NCBI GenBank assembly: GCA_007858575.1 | Contig: CP042279.1 | Coordinates: 5,768,501-5,832,500, forward strand | Length of the DNA: 64,000 nt | Direction: 5' to 3' | DNA from: Streptomyces sp. WAC08241 | Lineage (GTDB): Bacteria; Actinomycetota; Actinomycetes; Streptomycetales; Streptomycetaceae | Part shown: one piece after another, positions 29,481 to 38,400 of the stretch | Layout: each line of letters starts with the position of its first letter | Numbering within the stretch: the stretch's first letter is position 1 | Made by a program: the position numbers and the translations under genes | The notes under the pieces: generated by a model | Told to the model about the DNA's origin: nothing | Seen by the model: the letters and a program-made list of their open reading frames with translations, nothing else | The model's database searches: none

Positions 29481-31259
29481 TTACGGGAGCGTCTGCGGGT
29501 CGGGCAGCGGCGGCGGCGCGAGCCGGGTCAGGAGGGACGTGGTCTCCGTCGTGCCCGTCTCCCGGTACGGGCCCGCCGGCCACAGGGGCGGTCGTCGATC
29601 CACGCCACGACGACCGGCTGTCCGTCGTCCGTGCGGTCCAGCCAGCCGCGCAGTTCGGCCGTTCCGGTGGGGGACGGCGGGAGGCCGAGGCGGGGCTTCT
29701 TCTGCGGGCCGGGCGGCACCAGGGCAGGACCGCCTCCGGCAGGTCCTCCGGGCCGCCGTGGGCCGGGAAGAGCACGAGCACGGGAGCGTCGTCGCGCGGG
29801 TCGTGCAGCAGCGCGTACCGGCGGACGACGGGTACGGGGCGGTCGCCGCCCTGGCCAGGAGCCGGGCGGCCCCGGCCCCGCCCGTCAGGAACCGGAAGGT
29901 CCAGAGGCCAGGAGGAGCAGGGAGACGCCGCCCAGTCCGAAGAGGGAGACGCGCTCGAACTCCTCCAGGGCAGCAGCAGGAGCCCGCCCGCGAACGCGCA
30001 GCAACCGGTCGTGACCAGCACCTCGCTCAGGCCGGAGATCCGCCGCAGGCCCCGCACCCGCCACCACGGCGCCGACCGCACGTCCGCCTCCGGGCCGCGG
30101 ATGCCCGGCGCGGGCTGCCGTCCGGCCAGGGCGGCCAGCCGTTCGTACGTCGGGGCGGGCGCGGTCCCGACGGGCGTCGCGGCGGCCGGGACCCGGACCG
30201 GGCCGCCCCGGCCCCGCCGCCGCCGCAGGCTCACGCCGCCGCCGACCAGCCCCACGAGGAGACCGAGGGCGCCGCCCGCCGCGAGGGCGGCGGTCACGTC
30301 CTGGGCCGGGGAGCCGTGCGGTTCGTCGCCGACCCAGCCGTAGAGCTCGCCCTTCCAGGGCCGTACGACACGACGAAGGCCGTCTCCCACCGCGCGAGCA
30401 GCGGGTCGCGGTCGGGGTCGCACCGGAACGGGCCGGTGCGCTCCCGCCCGTCCCACGGGTCCTTCCAGCGGACCACGCACTCGCCGCCGGGCTCCTCGCT
30501 CAGCACGGTCAGGTCGATCTGCGGGTCGTCGACCGACGCGAGCCCCCAGGGGACGGCGGGGCGAGCACCAGGACCGAGGCCAGGACCAGCTAGCGCCAGC
30601 GGCCCCGGCGACGGGGCTTCGGCGGGGAGCGGTCCCTCGGCGGCCGGCTGCGGGCCGGTGGCCTGCTCCGGACCGGTGGCCGACTCGGACCCGCGGCCGG
30701 TCGCGGACCGGCTGGGACCACGGCGGCGGGCAGCCCCGCTCCTCCGCCCGCCCCACGACCCGGCGCCGCGCGCCCCGCCCCGTACCGGCTTCGCCCAGAA
30801 CAGCTCCCCGCCGTGGGGCGGATGAGCACCCCGCCCGTGCGCGGGTCGCCGCACCACCACAGCACGCCGTCCGGACCCGGCCGGCCGCGTCCTGGCGCCA
30901 CCGCACGGCCACGACGGTGAGCGGCCACAGTGCGCCGGTCGCCGGGGAGGCGAGGACGACCGCCGGGGGTGCAGGCGGCGGGCGACCGGCACGGCGGCGT
31001 GCGCCGACCACTCCCCGGCGGCTAGGACGGCCCGCATCCTGCGGGCGGTCACCAGGGCCCCGGCGCCGACGCAGGCGAACACGACGCCGAGGCAGACGGC
31101 CCAGGCGACCACGTCACCGGTCCACGCGGGCCCCGGCAGGATCCCGACGACCACGCCCCCGACGAGCGCGGCGACGCTCCCGGCCAGTGTCCGCCCGGCC
31201 CGCTCCCGGTACCGGTCCAGCGCCTCGGCGGTCCCCGCCGTGTCCAGCGCGCGCACCAT
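29481..31259 (-). CDS. Multi-span membrane protein of unknown function
   Basis: About 590 residues with two N-terminal spans (ALVGGVVVGILPG and WAVCLGVVFACVGAGALV), a large hydrophilic region with a Pro/Gly-rich stretch, a span at VTAALAAGGALGLLVGLVGGG, another pair near 29940–30030, and a soluble C-terminal domain with GWLDRTDDGQPVVVAW. I recognise no enzymatic motif. ATG 31259 is the first good start. Repeated frame breaks (for example near 30950, 30790, 30590, 30360, 29960, 29720 and 29570) are repaired by neighbouring frames. The continued end reads LLTRLAPPPLPDPQTLP with TAA at 29481–29483. Similar unknown proteins are common in Streptomyces. Confidence 0.55.
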
Positions 31260-31365
31260 CACAACCCCCGTCGTGTCCCTGTCCCCCGTCCCCGTACGGG
31301 AGGTTAGCCGCCCGCCCGTACGGGACTCCCTCCGCGTCCCCGGAAACGTCACGCCCTCGGCAGCC

Positions 31366-32141
31366 TCAGCCCCCACGCCCCTCCCGCACCGTCCACGTCC
31401 GCCGCCGCACCGGCCCCGTCAGGCGGCCGTCCGCGCGGTAGCGGAAGTCCGGGCCCGAGACGGTGAGGGTGTGGGCGGTCGCGCGGCGCGGCGGGGACGA
31501 CGGGGATGGACGGTCACCTCGGCCGCGCCGGCGACCGAGCGGGCCGTCAGGGCCTCCAGGGGGCGTCCACGTCCGCCAGCAGCACGCCGTCCGCCTCCAC
31601 CCGCAGGGGGTGCGTGCGGACCGCGAGGGCCGTCGGGGCCGGGCGGACCAGGGTCCGGACCAGGGAGCGGCAGGTGCCCCAGACCGACGGGGCCGCCGAC
31701 GCCGGGACGGGGACGGCCGGGACCAGGAGGTCCCCGAGGACGACGCCGTCGCTGTCGTCCACCAGGAGGTCCAGGCGGCGCACCGCCCCGTCCAGGGCCG
31801 CCCGCGCCGCCGCCGGCGTGGAGCGCGGCACGCCGAGCGCGTGGGCCACCTCCACCGCCTCCGGGACCCCGATCGGCACCAGTGAGAGGGCCCCTCCGCC
31901 AGCTCCCGCTCGCGGTGCAGCAGGGTCACCGCGCGCAGCAGGGCGTGGTCGTCCCCGAGCAGCACGGGGCGCCGGAGCCGCGCCGGGCCAGGGCCCGGGA
32001 GAATTCCTCCGGCCCGTCCGGCAGGCAGATCTTCGCCTCCGCGCCGGCGGACAGGACATCCTTCGCGATCCGTACGGACTCGCCGTCGCTTCGGCGGGCG
32101 ACCGGGTCGACGATGACCAGGAGCTGGTCGTGATCCGACAC
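31366..32141 (-). CDS. Diacylglycerol/lipid kinase catalytic-domain-like protein
   Basis: The opening DQLLVIVDPVARRSDGESV resembles the first strand and loop of the NAD/diacylglycerol kinase fold. GDDHALLRAVTLL takes the place of the usual GGDGT motif, and PIGVPEAVEVAHALG fits the following segment. The strict GGDGT is absent, so catalytic competence is doubtful; it may be a degenerate family member. GTG 32141 is preceded by AGGAAGGACCGAG. Breaks lie near 31995, 31885, 31560 and 31500. It is divergent from purA with 142 bases between the two starts. Confidence 0.6.
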
Positions 32142-32174
32142 CTCGGTCCTTCCTCGGGTAGCATCTTTGTGCAA

Positions 32175-32204
32175 GAGCCCCTTGCGCTATTGCGCCAGGG
32201 GCTT
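32175..32204. promoter_or_regulatory. Hairpin in the purA leader / divergent control region
   Basis: An 11-bp stem with one mismatch (GCCCCTTGCGC near 32177–32187 against GCGCCAGGGGC at 32192–32202) and a TATT loop lies about 80 bases upstream of purA, between the two divergent genes. It may be an RNA leader structure or a protein site. I do not recognise a known riboswitch class. Confidence 0.4.
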
Positions 32205-32283
32205 CGTCTATTCCGGGGCACACCGGTGAGGCGGCGTACGCCCCTGACCTTGGACATGCCCCACCCGGAAGGGGTGTACGCCT

Positions 32284-33565
32284 GTGCCCGCACTTGTGCT
32301 GCTCGGTGCTCAGTGGGGTGACGAGGGCAGGAAAGGCCACCGACCTGCTCGGTGGATCCGTTGACTATGTGGTGCGCTACCAGGGCGGCAACAACGCCGG
32401 CCACACGGTCGTCGTCGGCGACCAGAAGTACGCGCTGCATCTTCTCCCTTCCGGAATCCTCTCGCCGGGGTGCACCCCGGTGATCGGAACGGTGTCGTCG
32501 TCGACCCGGCGGTCCTGCTCTCCGAGCTGAGCGGACTGAACGAGCGCGGCGTCGACACGTCGAAGCTCCTGATCAGCGGCAACGCCCACCTGATCACTCC
32601 CGTACAACGTCACCCTCGACAAGGTGACGGAACGGTTCCTCGGCAAGCGCAAGATCGGCACCACGGGCCGGGGCATCGGCCCGACCTACGCCGACAAGAT
32701 CAACCGCGTCGGCATCCGGGTCCAGGACCTGTACGACGAGTCGATCCTCACCCAGAAGGTCGAAGCGGCCCTGGAGGGGAAGAACCAGCTCCTCGCCAAG
32801 CTGTACAACCGGCGGGCCATCGAGGCCGAGCAGATCGTCGAGGAGATGCTCCAGTACGCGGAGCAGATCAAGCCGTTCGTCGCCGACACCACCCTGATCC
32901 TCAACAACGCGCTGGACGAGGACAAGGTCGTGCTCTTCGAGGGCGGCCAGGGCACCCTGCTCGACGTCGACCACGGCACGTACCCCTTCGTCACCTCCTC
33001 GAACCCGACCGCAGGCGGCGCCTGCACCGGCACCGGCGTGGGCCCGACGAAGATCTCCCGGGTCATCGGCATCCTCAAGGCGTACACGACCCGCGTCGGC
33101 GCCGGCCCGTTCCCGACCGAGCTCTTCGACCAGGACGGCGAGGACCTGCGCCGCATCGGCGGCGAGCGCGGCGTCACCACCGGCCGCGACCGCCGCTGCG
33201 GCTGGTTCGACGCGGTCATCGCCCGCTACGCCACCCGCGTCAACGGCCTGACCGACTTCTTCCTCACCAAGCTCGACGTGCTCACCGGCTGGGAGCAGAT
33301 CCCGGTCTGCGTGGCGTACGAGATCGACGGCAAGCGCGTCGAGGAGCTGCCCTACTCGCAGACCGACTTCCACCACGCGAAGCCGGTCTACGAGATGCTG
33401 CCGGGCTGGTCCGAGGACATCACCAAGGCCAAGACCTTCGACGACCTGCCGAAGAACGCGCAGGCGTACGTGAAGGCCCTGGAGGAGATGTCGGGCGCCC
33501 CGATCTCCGCGATCGGCGTCGGCCCCGGCCGCACCGAGACGATCGAGATCAACTCGTTCCTGTAA
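32284..33565 (+). CDS. purA: Adenylosuccinate synthetase
   Basis: GTP-dependent enzyme joining IMP and aspartate on the route to AMP. GTG 32284 gives MPALVLLGAQWGDEG, the P-loop and catalytic Asp of the family. GGNNAGHTVV carries the catalytic His, GTTGRGIGPTYADK, EGGQGTLLDVDHGTYPFVTS and GVGPGRTETIEI follow. The length of about 427 residues is standard. Near 32328 (bases missing around GGCAAGGGAAAG), near 32489 (a C missing) and near 32602 (an extra C) the frame slips; conserved residues carry on without loss. As a core purine gene it should be intact, so these are strong evidence for base-calling indels in this assembly. Confidence 0.93.
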
Positions 33566-33582
33566 CCACAGGGGTACGTGAG

Positions 33583-33620
33583 AGGGCCCGCCCCCGGTTC
33601 GCCGGGGCGGCGGGCCCTTT
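33583..33620 (+). terminator. Terminator-like hairpin after purA
   Basis: AGGGCCCGCCCCC (33583–33595) pairs with GGGGCGGCGGGCCCT (about 33604–33618), with a short TTT after it, 18 bases past the purA stop. Confidence 0.7.
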
Positions 33621-33649
33621 CCGTCGGCGCTCGCGCGCGGTTTGCCGTA

Positions 33650-33925
33650 GCCGATGGCCCCCGGGAGGCGGGCGACGGTGTCCAGGGCCTGTTCGGCGGA
33701 GTCGGGTTCGCAGCGGGTGACCCTCGCCCGGGGGGCGTCGCGGTGCTGGCAGTCGAGGGAGGAGGTGCCCGGCTCGTTCTCGCCGGGGACCCGGCGCTGG
33801 AAGACCTCCCTGGTGCCGGAGCCGGCGTTCCGGCTCACCAGCCGGATCGGCCCGTCACCAGGAGTTCTCCCTTCCGCAAGCCGGGCCACGAACCGGGCCG
33901 CAAGCCGGGCCGCGAGCCGCGCCCC
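33650..33925 (-). pseudogene. Remnant of a PstS-like (phosphate-binding-type) substrate-binding domain
   Basis: On the minus strand about 90 residues read like the second half of a PstS-type binding domain: IRLVSRNAGSGTREVFQRRV (the SGT phosphate-contact loop), then ARVTRCEPDSAEQALDTVARLPGAIGYG. Upstream there is only Arg/Ala-rich low-complexity sequence and downstream the frame runs into the purA terminator. No start, signal peptide or first lobe is visible. It looks like a decayed end of a longer gene. Alternatively it is a short, error-ridden piece of an unrecognised protein. Confidence 0.45.
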
Positions 33926-34043
33926 GGCCGGGCCATCAGCGGTTGCCGGGGCTGGGGAGCCTCTGTGTAATGGCCACGAGGGGCTTCCGTACGAGGAGTA
34001 CACGAGCAGTGCCGAGCGGTACCGAGCAGTGCAGGAGCACCCC

Positions 34044-34982
34044 ATGCGCGTCGTCGAAGTGATCTCCTACGGCGGACCCGAGGTCCTCAGGATCGCCAAC
34101 CGTCCCGAGCCGGAGGCCGGCGACGTCCCGGGCCGGGTGCGCGTGCGGCTCAAGGCCGCCGCCGTGCACCAGGCGGACCTGAGGATCCGCTCCGGGCGGT
34201 GGGCCGCCTTCCTGGGCGAGCTGGCCCCGCCCTTCGTCCTCGGCTTCGACTTCGCGGGCGTGCTCCTGGACGCCGCGCCCGGCCTCCCCGAGGGGACCCG
34301 GGTGGCCGGCTTCATCCCCTGGGTGACGGAGGGGACGGGCGAGGGCTCGTACGCCGAGGTGATCCGGGCCGACCCCGAGTGGCTGGCGCCGATCCCCGAG
34401 GACATGGAGTTCACCACGGCCGCCTCGGTGCCGCTCTCCGCCCTCGCGGCCTACCAGGCCGTCGACCTCCTGGACCTGCCCGAGGGCTCCCCGGTCCTGG
34501 TCAGCGGGGCCGGCGGGTGGTGGGCCGCTTCGCCGTCCAGCACGCGGCGGCCGCGGGGTACCGGGTGATCGTCCTCGCCGAGGAGGACGACCGGCACGAG
34601 CTGCTCCGGCTCGGGGCCGAGGAGCTGGTTCCGCGCGGCGACCCGGCGGACGTCGTCGCCAAGGTGCGCGCCCACGTCCCCGAGGGGTCGCGGCCGTCCT
34701 GGACGCGGCGCTCATCGGCGCCCCGCTGCTGCCCGCCCTCAGGGACGGCGGGACCTTCGTCTCGGCCTCCGGGGAACAACTGCCGGACCGGGTCCGGGAC
34801 ATCGACGTCACCGCGATCCGGCCCCGCCCGGACGCCGCCCGCCTGAAGGCGATCCTGGACGGCGTCGCCGCCCGCGAGCTGACCACCCGGACGGCGGACA
34901 TCGTCCCCTGGCCTCCGCCGCCGAGGCCCACCGCCGCGCGGAGGCGGGGCACAGGCCGGGGCGGATCGTGCTGCTGATCTGA
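34044..34982 (+). CDS. Zinc-less alcohol dehydrogenase / quinone oxidoreductase-like protein (MDR family)
   Basis: Medium-chain reductase of about 312 residues: VISYGGPEVLRI and VRVRLKAAAVHQADLRIRSG (N-terminal GroES-like domain), FVLGFDFAGVLLDAAPG, VPLSALAAYQAVDLLDLPEG, then a nucleotide-binding turn at VLVSGAGG–VVGRFAVQHAAAAG. The Cys/His zinc ligands of true alcohol dehydrogenases are absent, as in NADPH:quinone reductases. Substrate unknown. ATG 34044 follows AGGAGCACCCC. Breaks lie near 34515, 34690 and 34910; the continued frame ends RPGRIVLLI with TGA at 34980–34982. Confidence 0.78.
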
Positions 34983-34990
34983 CCTTCCGC

Positions 34991-35042
34991 ACATGACCCG
35001 GAAAGTCCGGTCGATCGCAAAGACCGGGCTTTCCGCGTCATG
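34991..35042. terminator. Bidirectional terminator-like hairpin
   Basis: An interrupted inverted repeat (CATGACCCGGAAAGTCCGGTC … GACCGGGCTTTCCGCGTCATG) with a short A-containing loop lies between the converging reductase gene and the small membrane-protein gene, so it can serve both. Confidence 0.65.
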
Positions 35043-35376
35043 CAGATTCGGCAGGAACTGTCGAGGGATCAAAACCCTCGGTGACGCGCAAGGTCGTTGC
35101 CAATGCTCCGAGGGCGGCGCACTTCAGAGTGTGCCCCTTGGACACGCGCACCCCCAAAAAGATGAGCACCATGAGGACGAATATCCCCGCAGCGACAGCC
35201 AATCCTGTCATACCGAAAAGGATAGAAGCGACTACGACGACCAGGATCCAGAGTGCCAGATAGAACCACTCGGCCCTAAGCGTGTTGAAAAGTGTTGCCG
35301 AAGCTCTTTCCGGAGGGCCTTCAAACGAGGATCCGGTGTCGATGTGGGCGCGAGTCGCGCACTGTGATGTGTCCAT
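35038..35376 (-). CDS. Small two-span membrane protein, candidate immunity protein for the Rhs toxin
   Basis: A 112-residue protein with a hydrophilic N-terminus, two closely spaced membrane helices (WFYLALWILVVVVASILFG and LAVAAGIFVLMVLIFLGV), and a short basic/hydrophilic C-terminus. ATG 35376 has a GAGG ribosome site 5–6 bases upstream, placed directly after a perfect hairpin. It is the first gene downstream of the large Rhs protein on the same strand, the position where immunity genes of polymorphic toxins sit. I do not recognise the family. Immunity function is inferred from position, size and the lack of another partner. Confidence 0.55.
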   Translation of the reverse strand: MDTSQCATRAHIDTGSSFEGPPERASATLFNTLRAEWFYLALWILVVVVASILFGMTGLAVAAGIFVLMVLIFLGVRVSKGHTLKCAALGALATTLRVTEGFDPSTVPAESA

Positions 35377-35385
35377 GGATACCTC

Positions 35386-35419
35386 GGCGCGGCGAAGCTC
35401 GCATGAGCTTCGCCGCGCC
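35386..35419 (-). terminator. Perfect hairpin between Rhs gene and candidate immunity gene
   Basis: A 15-bp perfect stem (GGCGCGGCGAAGCTC at 35386–35400, GAGCTTCGCCGCGCC at 35405–35419) with a 4-nt loop. Only five bases separate it from the Rhs stop (cta at 35424–35426), and the ribosome site of the next gene abuts the other side. Confidence 0.75.
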
Positions 35420-35423
35420 TTTT

Positions 35424-38400
35424 CTATCGGAGGAACCTATCCTTCAGGATTTGCTTTGTACTGGAGACCAGCGCGGGGCCTCTTGAGGCGGCGTGCGCAA
35501 TGGGGTTGCCGCCAGCGAAGAAACCGGAGGTGCGCAGGTGTCTCCTCTGGCGGCCCAGGCGGCCTTACTGCCGCCGCCGCCCCAGAGGGCTCCGGCAATA
35601 CCTCTGCCCCACAAGGATCCAAGTATGATCCCCTTTGCCTCGGCCTTGGCTGTTCGGGCCAAGTACTGCGTTGCCCCTTGGCTTCTCTCTTCCTCCGAGG
35701 CGACGGCCATGTGTCCTCCGAGCCCTGCCACGAAAAGAGCCGAGGCTCCGACGACGAACAAACCCATCCCGCAGATGGCCGAAGCGATGCAAAGGGCCGT
35801 TCCGCTGACGGCGGCAATGGTGATCAATTTATCGACCCCATAGTGCTTCCACCAGTCGGCGCTCGTGAGCTTGTCGTCCCAGAGCGATTGAGCTTCATCA
35901 ACCGAGTTGTCCCAAGCGGCTCTGAAGTTGCCCTTCGCGATGCTCCCCAATATACCGTCCCGCTTGCGCTGCTCTTTCGCCCGTCGCTCGGCCGCCCGCT
36001 TCGCCGCCTGGGCCTTGGCCGCGGCCACCGCCTTCGCGTCGTAGTGGTACACCTTGTAGTTCGACGGGTTCGCCCGGTACGCCTTGTAGCGCCGCTGGGA
36101 CTCGGGGTCCTTGCGCGGGCTCTGGTTCCAGACGTATGTGCCGCTCTTCTTGGTGTAGTAGCCGGTGGTCATGCCGCGGTCCTTGGCCCAGTAGTAGTCC
36201 GCGACGCCGTTGCCACCTACGGGGCCGTCGGGGCGCAGGCCCGTCGGGTCCGACTTGGTGATCGGGTTGTTGTGGCCGTAGGCGTAGGCGTTCATCTGGG
36301 CCGGGTCGCCGAAGTCGACGATCGGGTCGACCGAGAGGAAGCGGCCCGTGGTCGGGTCGTACTCGCGGGCCCCCAGGTGCGTCAGGCCCGTCGGGTCGTT
36401 GGTGCCCCCGACGAAGCCGCGGCTGCCGAAGACGCTCGACTGGCCGTGCGCAGCTCGCCGAAGGGGAGCTGCTTGCGCTGGGTGAAGCCCAGGGTGACGA
36501 CGTCGACGGCGATCTGGGAGGTGCCCTGGTGGTCACCGATCAGGTAGGAGATCGTCGCGCCCGTGCGCACCGCGACCGTCTCGCCGCCGTGCGTGTAGTA
36601 ACGGGTGCCGGTCTTGGTGCCGTTGGCCGCGACCTTCAGTTCGTCGCCGCTGGGCAGCGACAGCACGCGGCTGCCGTCCGCGTTCTTGGCGATGAGCCGG
36701 TCGCCGTCGGCGTCGTACAGGTAACCGGTGGTCGTGCCGCCCTCGGTGAGGGTGGCCAGACGGCCCTCGGCGTCCCAGGTCAGGTCCTGCACCTTGGTGC
36801 CGACGGTCCGCTTGGTGGTGTTGCCGGTGGCGTCGTACTGGAAGGAGCTGACCCGGCCGTTGTCCGGACCGCCGGTGACGGTGGCCTGCTGGACGGCGTG
36901 CGGCCGGTCCGCCCGCCCGCGGGGTGGGTGTAGGCGGTGGTGGCGCCGCCCAGCTTGTCCTTCTGCTCGGTGCGGTTGCCCAGCTTGTCGTAGCCGTACG
37001 CGAGCCAGTAGGCGTTCGGCCCGCCGACGCTCGTCGTGCTCGGGGCCGTGACGCAGTCGGCCTTCGCCGTCCACGCCTCGGTCAGCCGGCCCAGCGGGTC
37101 GTTGGTGAAGCACTGGCGGTCCGTGGACGCGCCGGTGCCCTGACCGGTGGTGCTGGTGATCCCGGTGACGTTGCCGACCGCGTCGTAGTCGTACAGCGAA
37201 CGGTCCACCCGCTGGGGCGCGAGGAACCGGTCCGTGGTCCGCTCGACCAGCCGTCCGGTGTGGGGGTCGTACGCCTGGGTCCGGAAGACCTTCTTGTCGA
37301 GCGCGTCGCCGAACTCGGTGCCGATCGGACGCCCGAAGACGTCGTACTGGACGTTGGAGACGAGCACGTTGCCCGCGCGGGACGTGCGGAACGGCCGGTC
37401 GTCGCCGTTGTAGTCGGTGACGACCAGTTCGGCCGGGACGTCACCGACCGCCGGGTTGCGCGTCCACTGGAGGGCGCCGGTCTTCTCCTCGTAGCCGTAG
37501 CTCCAGGTGTAGGTGCTCGCGAGGGCCCCCGTCGCCGTGGCCGTGGGGACGGTCAGGGTGGTCGACGTCGGCTGGTAGCGGTCGTCGAACCCTCCGTTCG
37601 CCGTCTTGTACTCGACTCCGCCGTCGAAGCGGCTGCTGCTGGTGAGCTGTCCCTTGGCGAGGGTGTCGTAGGTCCACGTGGCGAGCGTCGTGGCGCTGTT
37701 CTTGACCTCGGTCTTGCGGCCGAGCTTGTCGTAGACGGTCGTCAGGGTGACGTTCCGGGCGTCCTTGCCGGCGACCACCTGTCCGTCGGCGTCGTAGGTC
37801 AGGACGGACACGCCCTTGTCGGGGTCGTCGACCTGGACCTTCTGGCCCCGGTTGTCGTAGGTGTACTTCCAGGTGTTGCCCGCCGGGTCGGTGATCTCGG
37901 TGGGCTCGTCGTACTCCCGTAGGCGTACGTCGTCGACTGCGGCTGGTCTTCCCCGCACCGGCGTACTCGATGAGCTCGGTGGTGCGCCCGGTGGCGTCGG
38001 TCACCGTGGTGGTGACGGTGCCGCCCTTCGGCGGGGTCACGGTGACCCGGTCGCCCTCGTAGGCGGTGGTGGTCCGCCACTTCTCGTCACCGCGGAAGAG
38101 CGACAGCGAGGCGGTGACCCGCCCGAGGCCGTCGTAGACGTTCTCCGTGGCGTTGTCGACCTGGTTGATCTCCTTGGCCGTGTAGAGCGTCGCGGACGGA
38201 GCGACCTCCGCGTAGTACGGGGCGAAGCTCTTCCAGACCCAGCCGCGCGTGTCGTAACGGGTCTCCGTCATGAGCGCGTGCTGCGTGCCGGCGGCCTGCG
38301 CCTGGGTCTGCCGCTCGCGCAGCAGGCCGTCGTACAGGGCGTGCGTGACGCCGTACTCGCCGTTCTGCTTGAGCGTCTTCGTCGTGACGGCGTTGGCCTC

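Noticed and set aside
31366..32141. Confident diacylglycerol kinase naming
   Set aside because: The GGDGT catalytic motif is not present in any frame, so only fold-level similarity is claimed.
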